From NCBI RefSeq assembly GCF_001306115.1, contig NZ_LGCL01000016.1, forward strand, positions 124,001 through 188,000: a DNA stretch of 64,000 nucleotides, given 5' to 3'. Shown one piece after another: positions 34,597-44,275 of this stretch (position 1 is its first letter; each line of letters opens with the position of its first letter). Position numbers and translations under genes: made by a program. The notes below the pieces were generated by a model. That model did not search any database. It had not been told where the DNA came from and saw only the letters and a list, made by a program, of their open reading frames with translations. The DNA comes from Ornatilinea apprima (GTDB taxonomy: Bacteria > Chloroflexota > Anaerolineae > Anaerolineales > Anaerolineaceae).

Positions 34597-35531
34597 TCAA
34601 TATGGCCATATCAGGAGATTTCTTCAAACAAATTGGATCAGCTTCTCCCCGCGATTTCAGAGGTCGGAGTGGTTCCCACCGAAAACAACTTGAGAGAGTG
34701 ATCACGTACTTTTTTGTCTTCATGTTGGTTTTCGCGGTTGTGACTCCATTTATCTGGATGGTGATCTCTTCCATTTCACCTCAGGTGGAGCTTTCCGCTA
34801 AACCTCCGCATTGGATTCCAAACAATCCAACGCTGGCGCGCTACCGGTCGCTGATCTTCGGCAGCCAAAGCGGCGCCGCCATTCCGGCTGCCACCGAGAA
34901 GTTTCTGCGTGGAATGCTGAGCAGTTTAATTGTCAGCATATCCACTACTGCGGTGTGTGTTGTGGCTGGGACAATGGCAGCTTACGCCCTGGCGCGCTTG
35001 CCGATCCCGGGAAAGCCGCGTGTTCTGGTCGGAATCCTCAGCGCGCAGATGGTTCCCGTGATCGTCATTATCATTCCGCTATACCTTCTGCTAAGAAGCC
35101 TGGCCGATACCTGGACCGGACTGATTGTGTTGTATGCCGGCTTCATGCTTCCAACGGTGATCTGGATCATGCACAGCTACTTTTTGTCGATTCCAGAAAG
35201 CCTGGAAGAAGCGGCCATGATCGACGGTTGTTCGCGATTGAGCGCGTTGATGCGCGTAATTTTGCCCCTCTCGGGTCCGGGGCTGGTGGCCGTGTCTGCG
35301 TTCACCTTCTTGTCTTCCTGGAACGAGTTTTTTATGGCATTGATTTTTACCGGCGCGCGCACCAAAACGATCACGGTGGTGGTAACCGAATTTAGCTCGC
35401 AATTTGGCGTCGATTTTGGCCTGATGGCGACCGGCGGCGTGATTGGCAGCCTGCCCCCATTGATTCTGGCCTTTTTGTTGCAGCGTTATATTGTCGCCGG
35501 GCTGACGGCTGGCGCGCTCAAAGGAGAATAA
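34593..35531 (+). CDS. Sugar ABC transporter permease (MalG type)
   Basis: 312 residues, six membrane segments, EAA loop EEAAMIDGCSRLSALMRVIL near residue 207 and a C-terminal AGLTAGALKGE tail. The first 35 residues are polar and longer than usual; ATG 34602 three codons on is an alternative start. It pairs with the preceding permease. A gap of 136 bases follows before the SIS genes, with a short CCCAT/ATGGG hairpin but no clear terminator. Confidence 0.9.
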   Translation: MINMAISGDFFKQIGSASPRDFRGRSGSHRKQLERVITYFFVFMLVFAVVTPFIWMVISSISPQVELSAKPPHWIPNNPTLARYRSLIFGSQSGAAIPAATEKFLRGMLSSLIVSISTTAVCVVAGTMAAYALARLPIPGKPRVLVGILSAQMVPVIVIIIPLYLLLRSLADTWTGLIVLYAGFMLPTVIWIMHSYFLSIPESLEEAAMIDGCSRLSALMRVILPLSGPGLVAVSAFTFLSSWNEFFMALIFTGARTKTITVVVTEFSSQFGVDFGLMATGGVIGSLPPLILAFLLQRYIVAGLTAGALKGE

Positions 35532-35667
35532 GGGTTGTTCTGTCCCATCTGGAATGGGTGAGTACCCCCAAAACTGAATGATGTTGAATATGGGACTGGT
35601 TTTCGGTGTCGAATCTGACACCATGAATGGTCTAAAACAAATTATTGATCAATAGAAAAGAGGAAAA

Positions 35668-36426
35668 ATGTCTGCAGAATCGTACCTTCAGAAAATTCAA
35701 AAACTCATCAGCGATCTTGATCAAACCAGCATGATTGAAATCAAGAAAGCGGCCCGCGCGATGGCCAACTCAATCAAGGCCGGGCGTGTTGTGTACTATT
35801 ACGGCTCTGGCCACTCTGCCCTGCCTTGCCTGGATGTTTTTCCGCGCTATGGCACTTTTGTTGGTATTCAACCCATCCATGACCCGCGCCTGACCTGGAA
35901 CAACGTTTTAGGCCCAGGCGGGACGCCGGAACTCTTATGGCTGGAACGCGTTGAAGGGTATGTCAAGAATGTTTTCCGCTCTTATGAGATTACCCCGGAA
36001 GACACGTTGATCGTTTTCTCACATGGCGGCTTGAACGCGGCTGGGATTGAAGCGGCGATGATCGGAAAAGAATGCGGTGCCACGGTGGTCGCGGTCACTT
36101 CCATGCAGAATTACCGCAAGAATCCGGCTAAGCATTCATCGGGTCAGAAACTGGCAGATGTGGCTCATATTGCCATTGATAACGGCGCTCCTCCTGAAGA
36201 CGCCATCATTTATGTGAATGGCTGGGAAGAGCCGGTAGCGGCTGCCTCGACGGTGATGGCAATTACCATCTCGATGGCTTTGATTGCGGAGACCGCGAAA
36301 ATCTTATCGGATGAGGGGATTTATCGCCCAACCTTCGCTTCTCCGAATGTGGTGACCGACCCGGATCATGACCTGAAGGTGTATGACGAATACAAGAAAT
36401 TCCATAAGACCATAAGTGGTTATTAG
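35668..36426 (+). CDS. SIS-domain sugar isomerase-like protein
   Basis: 252 residues with one SIS fold of the SIS_2 type: YYYGSGHSALP near residue 47, LIVFSHGGLNAAGIEAAM, and a conserved His/Asn-rich NYRKNPAKHSSGQKLADVA. SIS domains bind phosphosugars and isomerise or hydrolyse them. It is similar in length and layout to the next protein, so the pair probably arose by duplication and may form a heterodimer. Together with NagA it could convert an amino-sugar phosphate to fructose 6-phosphate, a role normally filled by NagB, which is not encoded here. GAGGAAAA precedes the ATG. Confidence 0.8.
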   Translation: MSAESYLQKIQKLISDLDQTSMIEIKKAARAMANSIKAGRVVYYYGSGHSALPCLDVFPRYGTFVGIQPIHDPRLTWNNVLGPGGTPELLWLERVEGYVKNVFRSYEITPEDTLIVFSHGGLNAAGIEAAMIGKECGATVVAVTSMQNYRKNPAKHSSGQKLADVAHIAIDNGAPPEDAIIYVNGWEEPVAAASTVMAITISMALIAETAKILSDEGIYRPTFASPNVVTDPDHDLKVYDEYKKFHKTISGY

Positions 36427-36489
36427 GAAAAGCGAACAGCCAGCCAGCATCAGAAATACCCTTCTGGTGCTGGCTGCAAAGGAATCAAC

Positions 36490-37227
36490 ATGGCCGGACT
36501 CAAGTATTTTGACGAGATCATGCCCATTCTGCAAAAGGCAATGAAAACTCAGGCGGAGAATGTGCGCAGGCTGGGCGAATGGATGGCGGATGCGATCGCC
36601 AACGACCATCTGATTTATGTGTTTGGCGCCGGGCATGCCGGAATTATTTCGGAAGAGATGTGTTACCGGGCCGGGGGTTTGGTGCCTGTCAACGCCATTC
36701 TAGCGCCAGGGTTAACCTTAAACACCCGGCCTCTGACTCTGGAGACCCAATTGGAACGGCTGCCCGGCCTGGCCAAGCTGGTTTTTGAATCGGCCGGGGT
36801 TAAAGCAGGCGATGTGCTGATCGTGCATTCCAATTCCGGGCGAAATACGGTGGCGATTGAGATGGCTGAAATTGCCCGGGACAACGGTGTGCGGGTTGTG
36901 GCGCTCACCAGTATTGCGCATAGCCAAAGCGTTGAATCTCGCCACCTCAAAGGGTATCGTTTAATGGATGTTGCTGACCTGGTGATTGACAACTGCGGCA
37001 TCCCCGGAGACGCGGTGGTGAAGCTGGATCAGTTTGATCAACGCTGTGGAGCCACTTCTACAGTGGTGGGCGCGACGCTGATGAACGCGGCCATTTGTGA
37101 GGCTGTTGAGCTCCTGCTGCAGCGCGGCATCGTTCCGCCGGTAACAAAGAGCGCTAATCTCGACAACAGTGATGAGCACAACCAAAAGATTTGGGACCAT
37201 TATGCGGGAAGGCTGATTTACCTGTAG
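36490..37227 (+). CDS. SIS-domain sugar isomerase-like protein (paralogue)
   Basis: 245 residues of the SIS_2 type. FGAGHAGIISEEMCYRAGG near residue 43 is the phosphosugar-binding loop, and VLIVHSNSGRNTVAIEMAE carries the conserved Ser residues. HSQSVESRHLKGYRLMDVAD matches the corresponding part of the previous protein. It starts 63 bases after the paralogue. The role is probably isomerisation or lactyl-ether type cleavage of a phosphosugar, but it is not MurQ by motif. nagA follows 54 bases later. Confidence 0.8.
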   Translation: MAGLKYFDEIMPILQKAMKTQAENVRRLGEWMADAIANDHLIYVFGAGHAGIISEEMCYRAGGLVPVNAILAPGLTLNTRPLTLETQLERLPGLAKLVFESAGVKAGDVLIVHSNSGRNTVAIEMAEIARDNGVRVVALTSIAHSQSVESRHLKGYRLMDVADLVIDNCGIPGDAVVKLDQFDQRCGATSTVVGATLMNAAICEAVELLLQRGIVPPVTKSANLDNSDEHNQKIWDHYAGRLIYL

Positions 37228-37281
37228 GGACGAGCGGCATGAGTGGACGACCAAACTGGCGGGTGAGCTTTTTTCAACGAG

Positions 37282-38469
37282 ATGACCATGCAAGCACCTA
37301 ACCTTGTTTTCAAGAATATCCATGTCTATGAAGACGGCCAGGAATTATCACATTGTGGACTGGCCATTGAAGGTAATTCCATCGCTTACGCGGGGGAAAT
37401 GGGCGGTATGTCGATCAGCGAAGGCGCTGTTCAGGTTGATGCGGCAGGGTGGTGGGCTGCGCCAGGGCTGGTTGACCTGCAGTTGAACGGCGGATATGGG
37501 TATTATTTTTCAAATGACCCGGCGCGGGTGAGGGATGTGGCCATCCGATTGCCGGAAATGGGAGTAACCGCTTTCCTCCCTACGCTCATCTCTGAACCAA
37601 TTGATTCTTACCCGAAAAAAATCCGTATCCTGCAATCCGCGCGAGAAGGGGATGGTGCCCGAGTGTTGGGTGTGCATCTGGAAGGGCCTTTTTTAAGCCG
37701 AGAAAAACCGGGAGCGCACCCGCCTTCATTATTGATCGATCCTGTTCCAGAGGCATTGGCGCGCCTGCAGCCTCTGGACGCAGTGAAAATGGTAACGCTG
37801 GCCCCTGAGCTGCCGCACGGAATGCAGGCGATCCAATGGTTTGTGGAGCGTGGGGTGGTGGTTTCGATTGGACACAGCCAGTGCGATCTACCGCAGCTTG
37901 CCCAGGCAGCCAGGCTGGGCGCGAGCTGCGCAACGCACTTATTTAACGCCATGCCGCCGCTGAATCACCGCGAGCCGGGTATGGTGGCGGCAATGTTAAC
38001 CGGTGAGGAGTATCGGCTGGGATTGATTGTGGATGGAATCCATGTGCACCCGGAGATGGTCAAACTGGTTTGGAAATGCCGCGGCGCCAGGGGAATAATG
38101 CTGGTCAGCGATGCCATGGGCGCGTTGGGCATGCCTCCAGGCATGTATCAGATTGGCGAGCAGGACGTTGTAGTTGATGAAAATAGCGCGCGCTTGCGCG
38201 ACGGAAAGCTTGCGGGCAGTATTTTACGCATGGATGACGCCGTTCGCAACATGGTTGAATTCAGCGGCTGCACGCGCGCTGAAGCGGTGCGTATGGCTTC
38301 AACAACGCCAATGGAAGCTCTGGGTTTGGATGATCGCTACGGGCATGTGAAAACAGGATATCAGGCAGATCTGGTGTTTTTTGATGAAGCGCTGCGCGTT
38401 CAACTGGTGATGATTGATGGAAAAACGGCGTTTGCAACACCCGGCGCTCAGGCAAGATTGGCTGATTGA
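37282..38469 (+). CDS. nagA: N-acetylglucosamine-6-phosphate deacetylase
   Basis: 395 residues of the amidohydrolase TIM-barrel family. Metal and substrate residues are visible in GVHLEGPFLS (Glu), SIGHSQC, THLFNAMPPLNHREPG, DGIHVHP and the catalytic Asp in MLVSDAMGALG. It removes acetate from GlcNAc-6-phosphate in the cytoplasm. ATG 37282 or 37288 could be used; neither has a strong ribosome site. It ends the amino-sugar operon, which then holds regulator, kinase, importer, two SIS proteins and NagA. Confidence 0.9.
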   Translation: MTMQAPNLVFKNIHVYEDGQELSHCGLAIEGNSIAYAGEMGGMSISEGAVQVDAAGWWAAPGLVDLQLNGGYGYYFSNDPARVRDVAIRLPEMGVTAFLPTLISEPIDSYPKKIRILQSAREGDGARVLGVHLEGPFLSREKPGAHPPSLLIDPVPEALARLQPLDAVKMVTLAPELPHGMQAIQWFVERGVVVSIGHSQCDLPQLAQAARLGASCATHLFNAMPPLNHREPGMVAAMLTGEEYRLGLIVDGIHVHPEMVKLVWKCRGARGIMLVSDAMGALGMPPGMYQIGEQDVVVDENSARLRDGKLAGSILRMDDAVRNMVEFSGCTRAEAVRMASTTPMEALGLDDRYGHVKTGYQADLVFFDEALRVQLVMIDGKTAFATPGAQARLAD

Positions 38470-38527
38470 TCCCTCGCGTAGACCATAATCTGCCATCGCG
38501 GTTCTGTTTTTGGAAATCTCTCATTGG

Positions 38528-38540
38528 TCGATTGTATCGA
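38528..38540. promoter_or_regulatory. Short inverted repeat upstream of the lactate dehydrogenase operon
   Basis: TCGAT-TGT-ATCGA, a perfect 5-3-5 inverted repeat 24 bases before the etfB start. It may be an operator or coincidental. Confidence 0.2.
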
Positions 38541-38563
38541 TATTGAATTAAATAGGGTGATGA

Positions 38564-39361
38564 ATGAATATCATCGTCTGTATCAAGCAGGTTCCCAGCA
38601 CTTCAGAAGTGAATATTGATGAAAAGACTGGCTCTTTGATTCGCAGTGGGATAGATGCCAAAATGAATCCCTACGATCTTTTTGCCATTGAGACCGCGCT
38701 GCAGATCAAACAGTCGCGCGAGGCTAAAATTATTGCCCTGACGATGGGCCCGCCGCAAGCCGAGGAGATCATACGCGAAGCCTTTATGATGGGCGCGGAT
38801 GAGGGATATGTTCTATCAGACCGGCGATTGGCAGGCGCGGATGTGCTTGCAACCGCCTACGCGCTTTCCCAATGTGTTCTCAAAATTGGACTGCCAGATC
38901 TGATCATCTGCGGAAAACAAACCACCGATGGCGATACCGCGCAGGTGGGCCCAGAAATTGCCGAATTTCTGGATATTCCACACATCACCAATGTTTTCCG
39001 CATTGAAGACCTGAATGAACAAACCATGACTGTCTCAGCGGACCTGCCCGGCACGGTGGAGACCGCTGCGGTGAGCTTGCCCGCGCTGATCTCCGTGGAA
39101 AAAGATATCTACCAGCCGCGCTTGCCATCATACCGGTTGAAGAGATCAACCGGCCAGAAAAAAGTTGTGTTTTATCGTCTTGATGATCTGCCCGATTCAG
39201 ATGAGCGGCATTATGGCCTGGCCGGGTCTCCGACCAGAGTTGTGCGCGTATTCCCGCCCGAAAAAGATCAGGCTAATGAATTTTGGGAAGGCAGCCCAGA
39301 TGAACTGGCGAAAAAGTTAGCCCAATCGTTGATCGATTGGAAGTTCGTTGAGGAGGCGTGA
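38564..39361 (+). CDS. etfB: Electron transfer flavoprotein beta subunit (LctB-like)
   Basis: 265 residues. The start MNIIVCIKQVP is the family hallmark. DGDTAQVGPEIAEFLDIPHI is the nucleotide-binding segment; in bifurcating Etf proteins this site binds the second FAD and NAD. With the following etfA and FAD dehydrogenase it fits the LctBCD type of complex, which oxidises lactate with NAD by using reduced ferredoxin (electron confurcation). The etfA gene starts directly after its stop. Confidence 0.85.
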   Translation: MNIIVCIKQVPSTSEVNIDEKTGSLIRSGIDAKMNPYDLFAIETALQIKQSREAKIIALTMGPPQAEEIIREAFMMGADEGYVLSDRRLAGADVLATAYALSQCVLKIGLPDLIICGKQTTDGDTAQVGPEIAEFLDIPHITNVFRIEDLNEQTMTVSADLPGTVETAAVSLPALISVEKDIYQPRLPSYRLKRSTGQKKVVFYRLDDLPDSDERHYGLAGSPTRVVRVFPPEKDQANEFWEGSPDELAKKLAQSLIDWKFVEEA

Positions 39362-40573
39362 TTGGCAAAAATTATCATTCATCAAGAACAGGCGCGGGAT
39401 TTACAAAGCCTCACTCATTTATGCCCGTTTGGCGCGATTGTCATTGAAAACGATTGCCTGGAAATTACCGCGGGCTGCAAGATGTGCAAGCTGTGCGTGA
39501 AGAATGGCCCACAAGGGGTCTTTGAGTTTGTGGCTGAAGATCAGGCTCAGATCGATAAAAGTCAATGGCGCGGCATCGCGGTTTACGTTGAGCATCAAGA
39601 GGGAAATATTCACCCGGTAACGTTGGAATTGATTGGCAAGGCGCGCGAATTGGCAGGCAAGATTGATCAACCAGTGTACGCCTTGTTTGCCGGCGCGGCG
39701 ATACGCGAGAATGCGGAAAGCTTACGAGATTACGGCGTTGACGAAATCTTTGTGTATGATCATCCGGCTTTGAAATTTTTCCGTATTGAACCTTACGCGG
39801 CCGTCTTTGAGGATTTCGTTCAGCAGGTGAAACCCTCTGCCATTCTGGTGGGCGGCACCCCTGTTGGCCGTTCTCTGGCGCCGAGAGTAGCCGCGCGCTT
39901 TCGGACGGGTCTCACCGCGGATTGCACCAAGCTGGATATGCAGCCCAACACAGACCTCGACCAGATCCGGCCTGCCTTTGGCGGCAATATTATGGCGCAT
40001 ATCCGCACACAGAACAGCCGCCCGCAATTCGCGACAGTGCGGTACAAGATTTTTGCTGCGCCGGGCCGTCTTGAACACCCTGTTGGCAAGGTTACATTAA
40101 TGCCGGTGGATGACGAACAATTGCGCTCAAAGATCACTGTTCTGGAAATCAAGCCCAAACCGGCTGTCCAGCATCTGGAAGATGCTGAGGTAATTGTGGT
40201 GGCGGGCCGCGGTTTGAAGAGAGAGCAGGATATGGAAATGATTAACACCCTGGCAGAACGGCTGGGCGGCCAGGTTGCCGGAACAAGACCGATCATCGAA
40301 GCCGGCTGGGTCGATCCGCGCCGGCAGATTGGGTTGAGCGGACGCACCGTAAAGCCAAAATTATTGATTACCTGCGGAGTATCGGGGTCGGTGCAATTCA
40401 CTGCTGGCATGCGGGGCGCTGAAAGAATCATCGCGATCAACCGCGATCCGCACGCGCCGATCTTTAATTGCGCTCATTATGGCCTTGTTGGAGATGTGTA
40501 CGAAATCATCCCACGGCTGCTCAGCGAGCTACCCGCTCTTCAGAATGGAATTGCGCAAAGGGAGGTGGCTTAA
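39362..40573 (+). CDS. etfA: Electron transfer flavoprotein alpha subunit with N-terminal iron-sulfur domain (LctC-like)
   Basis: 403 residues from a TTG start directly after the etfB stop, with GAGGAGG as ribosome site. Residues about 18-60 hold a small ferredoxin-like segment: CPFGAI, then [13 protein letters not shown], which gives four cysteines, enough for one [4Fe-4S] cluster. The C-terminal FAD domain has [19 protein letters not shown] and [11 protein letters not shown]. An iron-sulfur domain on EtfA is characteristic of electron-bifurcating complexes such as LctBCD, where it accepts electrons from ferredoxin. The stop overlaps the next start (TAATG). Confidence 0.85.
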   Translation: MAKIIIHQEQARDLQSLTHLCPFGAIVIENDCLEITAGCKMCKLCVKNGPQGVFEFVAEDQAQIDKSQWRGIAVYVEHQEGNIHPVTLELIGKARELAGKIDQPVYALFAGAAIRENAESLRDYGVDEIFVYDHPALKFFRIEPYAAVFEDFVQQVKPSAILVGGTPVGRSLAPRVAARFRTGLTADCTKLDMQPNTDLDQIRPAFGGNIMAHIRTQNSRPQFATVRYKIFAAPGRLEHPVGKVTLMPVDDEQLRSKITVLEIKPKPAVQHLEDAEVIVVAGRGLKREQDMEMINTLAERLGGQVAGTRPIIEAGWVDPRRQIGLSGRTVKPKLLITCGVSGSVQFTAGMRGAERIIAINRDPHAPIFNCAHYGLVGDVYEIIPRLLSELPALQNGIAQREVA

Positions 40574-41967
40574 TGGTCTACAAGAAAATTGATTCAGCGG
40601 ACGTTGCGGTTCTTCAGCAAATCTGCGGTGGTGAATATGTGAAGGCGGGCGATGCAATTAATGAAGACTTCAGCCACGATGAACTATCGGGTATTCACGT
40701 GTTTCCCGAGGTGCTGGTGGAACCCGCGAACACGGAGCAGGTCTCTGCCATTATGCGATACGCCCACCAACAGAACATCCCGGTAACACCGCGCGGACAA
40801 GGCACCGGCCTTGTGGGCGGGTCCGTGGCAGTGAACGGCGGGATCATGCTCAGCCTGTGCCGCATGAACCGGATTGTGGAGCTTGATCCATCCACCATGA
40901 CCCTGACGGTAGAACCGGGTGTGCTGCTGATGGATATTTACAAATATGTTGAACCATTGGGGCTTTTCTACCCGGCAGACCCTGGTGAAAAGAGCGCGAC
41001 CATTGGCGGCAATATTAACACCAACGCGGGAGGGATGCGCGCGGTGAAATATGGCGTAACCCGCGATTATGTGCGCGGCCTTGAAGTCGTTCTGGCGGAT
41101 GGGTCGATTCTGATGTTAAATGGCAAAAACGCCAAGAACAGTTCAGGCTACAGTTTGAAAGATCTAGTAATCGGTTCTGAGGGCACCCTGGCGATTGTAA
41201 CCAAAGCCATCTTGAAATTGATTCCCTTGCCCACACGAGTGGTCTCTTTGCTGGTCCCGTTTCCAGACCTTTCCACGGCTATTCGCGCTGTGCCCGAAGT
41301 GGCACGCTTGAAAGCCATGCCCACTTCCATTGAATTTATGGAAAAGCAGGTAATCATTGCTGCCGAGGAGTATTTAGGGAAGAAGTTCCCCGATAAATCA
41401 GCGGATGCCTTTTTGCTGCTGACCTTTGACGGCAATCAGAAAGAAGCGATTGAGGCCGCTTATACCGAAGCTGCCGAGACCTGCCTGGCAGCAGGCGCGA
41501 TTGACGCGTTTATTGCCGACACCCTGGAGCGGCGCGACGCGATTTGGACGGCGCGCGGCGCTTTTCTGGAGGCGATCAAGGCGTCTACGACCGAAATGGA
41601 TGAATGTGATGTGGTGGTGCCGAGAGACCGCATTGCTGCCTTTGTGGAATATACCCGTGAGCTGCAAAATGAGCTGAAAGTTCGGATTCGAAGCTTTGGC
41701 CATGCAGGGGATGGCAATATGCATATCTATGTATTGCGGGATGATCTGGACGAAAAAACCTGGCAGAGCATATTGGCCCAGGCGTTTGAGCGGTTGTACC
41801 AGCGCGCGCGGCAATACGGCGGGCAGGTATCGGGCGAACACGGCATTGGCTTCGCCAAAAAAAGCTACCTGGCAGAATCGCTGGGCGAAACGACCATCGG
41901 CTTAATGCGCGGGATCAAGCATGTGTTTGACCCAAAGAATATTTTGAACCCGGATAAGATTTGTTGA
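40573..41967 (+). CDS. FAD-linked D-lactate/glycolate dehydrogenase (LctD/GlcD-like)
   Basis: 464 residues. The FAD-binding PCMH domain (about 40-220) has [20 protein letters not shown] and a [20 protein letters not shown] loop. The C-terminal substrate cap includes [13 protein letters not shown] and [13 protein letters not shown], the His motifs of the GlcD family. It oxidises lactate or glycolate and passes electrons to the Etf pair encoded just upstream. The start at ATG 40573 overlaps the etfA stop and has a GGAGGT site. A lactate permease is not visible nearby. Confidence 0.85.
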   Translation: MVYKKIDSADVAVLQQICGGEYVKAGDAINEDFSHDELSGIHVFPEVLVEPANTEQVSAIMRYAHQQNIPVTPRGQGTGLVGGSVAVNGGIMLSLCRMNRIVELDPSTMTLTVEPGVLLMDIYKYVEPLGLFYPADPGEKSATIGGNINTNAGGMRAVKYGVTRDYVRGLEVVLADGSILMLNGKNAKNSSGYSLKDLVIGSEGTLAIVTKAILKLIPLPTRVVSLLVPFPDLSTAIRAVPEVARLKAMPTSIEFMEKQVIIAAEEYLGKKFPDKSADAFLLLTFDGNQKEAIEAAYTEAAETCLAAGAIDAFIADTLERRDAIWTARGAFLEAIKASTTEMDECDVVVPRDRIAAFVEYTRELQNELKVRIRSFGHAGDGNMHIYVLRDDLDEKTWQSILAQAFERLYQRARQYGGQVSGEHGIGFAKKSYLAESLGETTIGLMRGIKHVFDPKNILNPDKIC

Positions 41968-42032
41968 TCGCCAGTCACCGCGTTGCTTTAACCAACAGAT
42001 ATAGTTCACCAGAAACCAGGTAAAGTAATGAA

Positions 42033-42059
42033 TGATGGATGCCAGGGCGGCATCCATCA
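42033..42059. terminator. Perfect 11-bp hairpin between convergent genes
   Basis: TGATGGATGCC (42033-42043), loop AGGGC, exact complement 42049-42059. It lies between the lactate dehydrogenase gene and the convergent membrane-protein gene. No U-tract is present on either strand. Confidence 0.6.
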
Positions 42060-42141
42060 AAAATTTATATAGAGAAAATGTCAAACTCAATGGCTTGTCA
42101 CGCCCGTTTTTTTTCATCGCGTGGTTGGCCATTTTCTCTTG

Positions 42142-44166
42142 CTAGCGGTTGCAGAAAGCGTCCACCAGGTACGCCTGGCCTTCCTGCAGATCGGCGCCAA
42201 CGATCTCCAATTCCTGAGTAAAGAGCTCGCAGGCTTGCACGCGCAGTTGGGTGCTGGTTTTTACCACGGGGATGAGCTCTTCCACTTTTTCGTAGTCGCC
42301 CAGGTAAGCAAATCCGCGAACGAATGGCATCCATTCCACCCAATCATCGGGGCGGTAGCCAAGTTTAAGCACTTCATTTCCCAGGCGGGTAACTTCCACC
42401 CAGTCTTGCTTCTGGCTGGCAAGGTCGGCTTTCTGGTAATAGTAGCACCAGGTATGCTGCGGCTCTTCGCCGAAAATGGCGGCTGGCGGAGTTTGCGGTT
42501 GCGCGTTGGGATCGATCTGGTCAATGCGTGAGTAAGGCAGCAGAGCGACCAGGCGCTCATCGGCGTACACCGAGGAGAGGGGGAAACGGCTGTCTAGAGT
42601 GTGCAGGCAGGACTGCTCAGAAGGGCGTGATAGCACCAGTGTTTTTGAGAAATCCCGGCTGAGAGGAATGGAGCGGACTTCTTTATCGTCTCCGCGGCCG
42701 GTGATGATCATCTGGAAGCTGGTCAGGTTTAAGACTTCGGCAGAGATGGGCAACGCGCCTTCCGTGGGGGTGGGAGCATAAATCAGGTTGGCTGGTCCCC
42801 ACAGCACATAATCTTCCGGGATCTCCATTCCGTTGATCTTACCGACCAGCACTGTGCCGGGTTGGATCTGCGGGGCGCGCCAGCTGAGCTGCCACCACAT
42901 CTCGCGGGCGGTTTTCCAGTCTTCGGCAAAGGCCAGGGCGTTGGCGTAATGGGTCATCACCGCCAGAAAGGCCAGCACGCAGGCGAGGATCATCCGCTGG
43001 TGGCGGCGGGTAACAAACCGTTGAAACACGCCGACCAGCATCAGCACTGCGCTCAAGGAACCCGGCCAGGTGAAGCGGCTGGGCAGCAGCGCGCGGCGCT
43101 CACCGAAAATGATGGGAATCAGGCTGACCACAACGCCGAATAAGCCGATCAGGATAGCATCCTGCGCCCAATGGGTAGAGGAATCGTTCTCCCTTTTGTT
43201 TTTTTCCATACGGATGGCCTGGGTAGAAAAGTACGACAGAATGGCAACCGCCGCCAACGAAAGCATGAACCCGATCATCCACTCGCGCAGACGCAAATTG
43301 GATGCCAGTTTATTGAAAGGCACCCCCCAGGCCAAGAGGGTTACATTAATGGTGTCGGTTACCAGGCTGGCAAAGGTATTGGCCAGGCGCAGGGCGGGTG
43401 AGCTCAGATAATTGGAAAACATACTGTCGATCTGGGTGGCGTTGCGCACGTTTTGAAAGAAGAAAATGCGCCAGACGAGGAATCCGGAAGCCGCGGCTAG
43501 AATGGGCAGACCAGAAAGAATCGTATTCCAGGCGTGTTTGAGCAGGTTCTTTAGGCCAGTGGGCTGGCAACGGTAGAAAATAATCGCGAAGCGCAGGCCT
43601 TCCATGCCGATGAAGTATTCCATGGTGGCGTAGCACAAAACTGCCAATGCGGCGCTGAGCAGATGAAAAAGCACCTTAAAGCCCAGGCGGCTGTCTTTCA
43701 TGGCCGAGATGGTCAGGCCAATCGAAAAGACCATGGCCGTCATGGCAATATGGTGGGCCTGGTAGTCCAGGGCATTGGGCTGGTCGGCAAAGGCAGGGAA
43801 AACCACATACAGCGAACCCATCAATAAAGCGGCCAGATTCTGTTTGGGCCACAATTGGCGGACTATCCAATACGCTCCCACACCGGCCAATGCACGCAGG
43901 GCATAGTCCACGAGATTGTAGAGCAAGATATTGTTGCCAAACCATTGGAAGGCAAGCTGCATGAGCACGGCGCGAAAAGGCCGATCGGACATGAAAATAT
44001 CGGTGAAGTGCTGCGCTCCCAGCACGTTGCCGGTGTAGAGCAGGTACCAGTCGTCGCGGTAGAATCCCAGCTCAAGGACTTTGGGCAGGTAAGCCAGCGC
44101 GGCCAATGAAAAAATAGTGATGAAGGCGTATAGGAAAGATCTGGAGGAATGTTTTGCGTCGCTCAT
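42142..44166 (-). CDS. Polytopic membrane protein, probable GT-C glycosyltransferase
   Basis: 674 residues with roughly ten or more hydrophobic segments up to about residue 420 and a soluble C-terminal region of 250 residues. The first loop after the first membrane segment contains FYRDDWYLL; an acidic pair in this position is typical of GT-C glycosyltransferases (PMT/ArnT/GT39-like), which transfer sugars from lipid carriers. No closer family can be named. It stands alone between the convergent lactate operon and the divergent two-component system. Function is inferred from topology and the DD motif only. Confidence 0.6.
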   Translation of the reverse strand: MSDAKHSSRSFLYAFITIFSLAALAYLPKVLELGFYRDDWYLLYTGNVLGAQHFTDIFMSDRPFRAVLMQLAFQWFGNNILLYNLVDYALRALAGVGAYWIVRQLWPKQNLAALLMGSLYVVFPAFADQPNALDYQAHHIAMTAMVFSIGLTISAMKDSRLGFKVLFHLLSAALAVLCYATMEYFIGMEGLRFAIIFYRCQPTGLKNLLKHAWNTILSGLPILAAASGFLVWRIFFFQNVRNATQIDSMFSNYLSSPALRLANTFASLVTDTINVTLLAWGVPFNKLASNLRLREWMIGFMLSLAAVAILSYFSTQAIRMEKNKRENDSSTHWAQDAILIGLFGVVVSLIPIIFGERRALLPSRFTWPGSLSAVLMLVGVFQRFVTRRHQRMILACVLAFLAVMTHYANALAFAEDWKTAREMWWQLSWRAPQIQPGTVLVGKINGMEIPEDYVLWGPANLIYAPTPTEGALPISAEVLNLTSFQMIITGRGDDKEVRSIPLSRDFSKTLVLSRPSEQSCLHTLDSRFPLSSVYADERLVALLPYSRIDQIDPNAQPQTPPAAIFGEEPQHTWCYYYQKADLASQKQDWVEVTRLGNEVLKLGYRPDDWVEWMPFVRGFAYLGDYEKVEELIPVVKTSTQLRVQACELFTQELEIVGADLQEGQAYLVDAFCNR

Positions 44167-44275
44167 GATGGGTTCCTGTTAAGTTCTGTAATAGGACAAT
44201 TATATTCTGAATCTGGGATGGGAAGGAGTGTTCAGCAGGTTGCCTCCAAATGGGCGTTGGGAGTAAACTAAAGAC

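Noticed and set aside
16151..41967. A functional link between the LarC-like gene and the lactate dehydrogenase operon (lactate racemisation)
   Set aside because: The LarC homologue lacks key motifs, larA, larB and larE are absent, and the two operons are more than 20 kb apart with different contexts.
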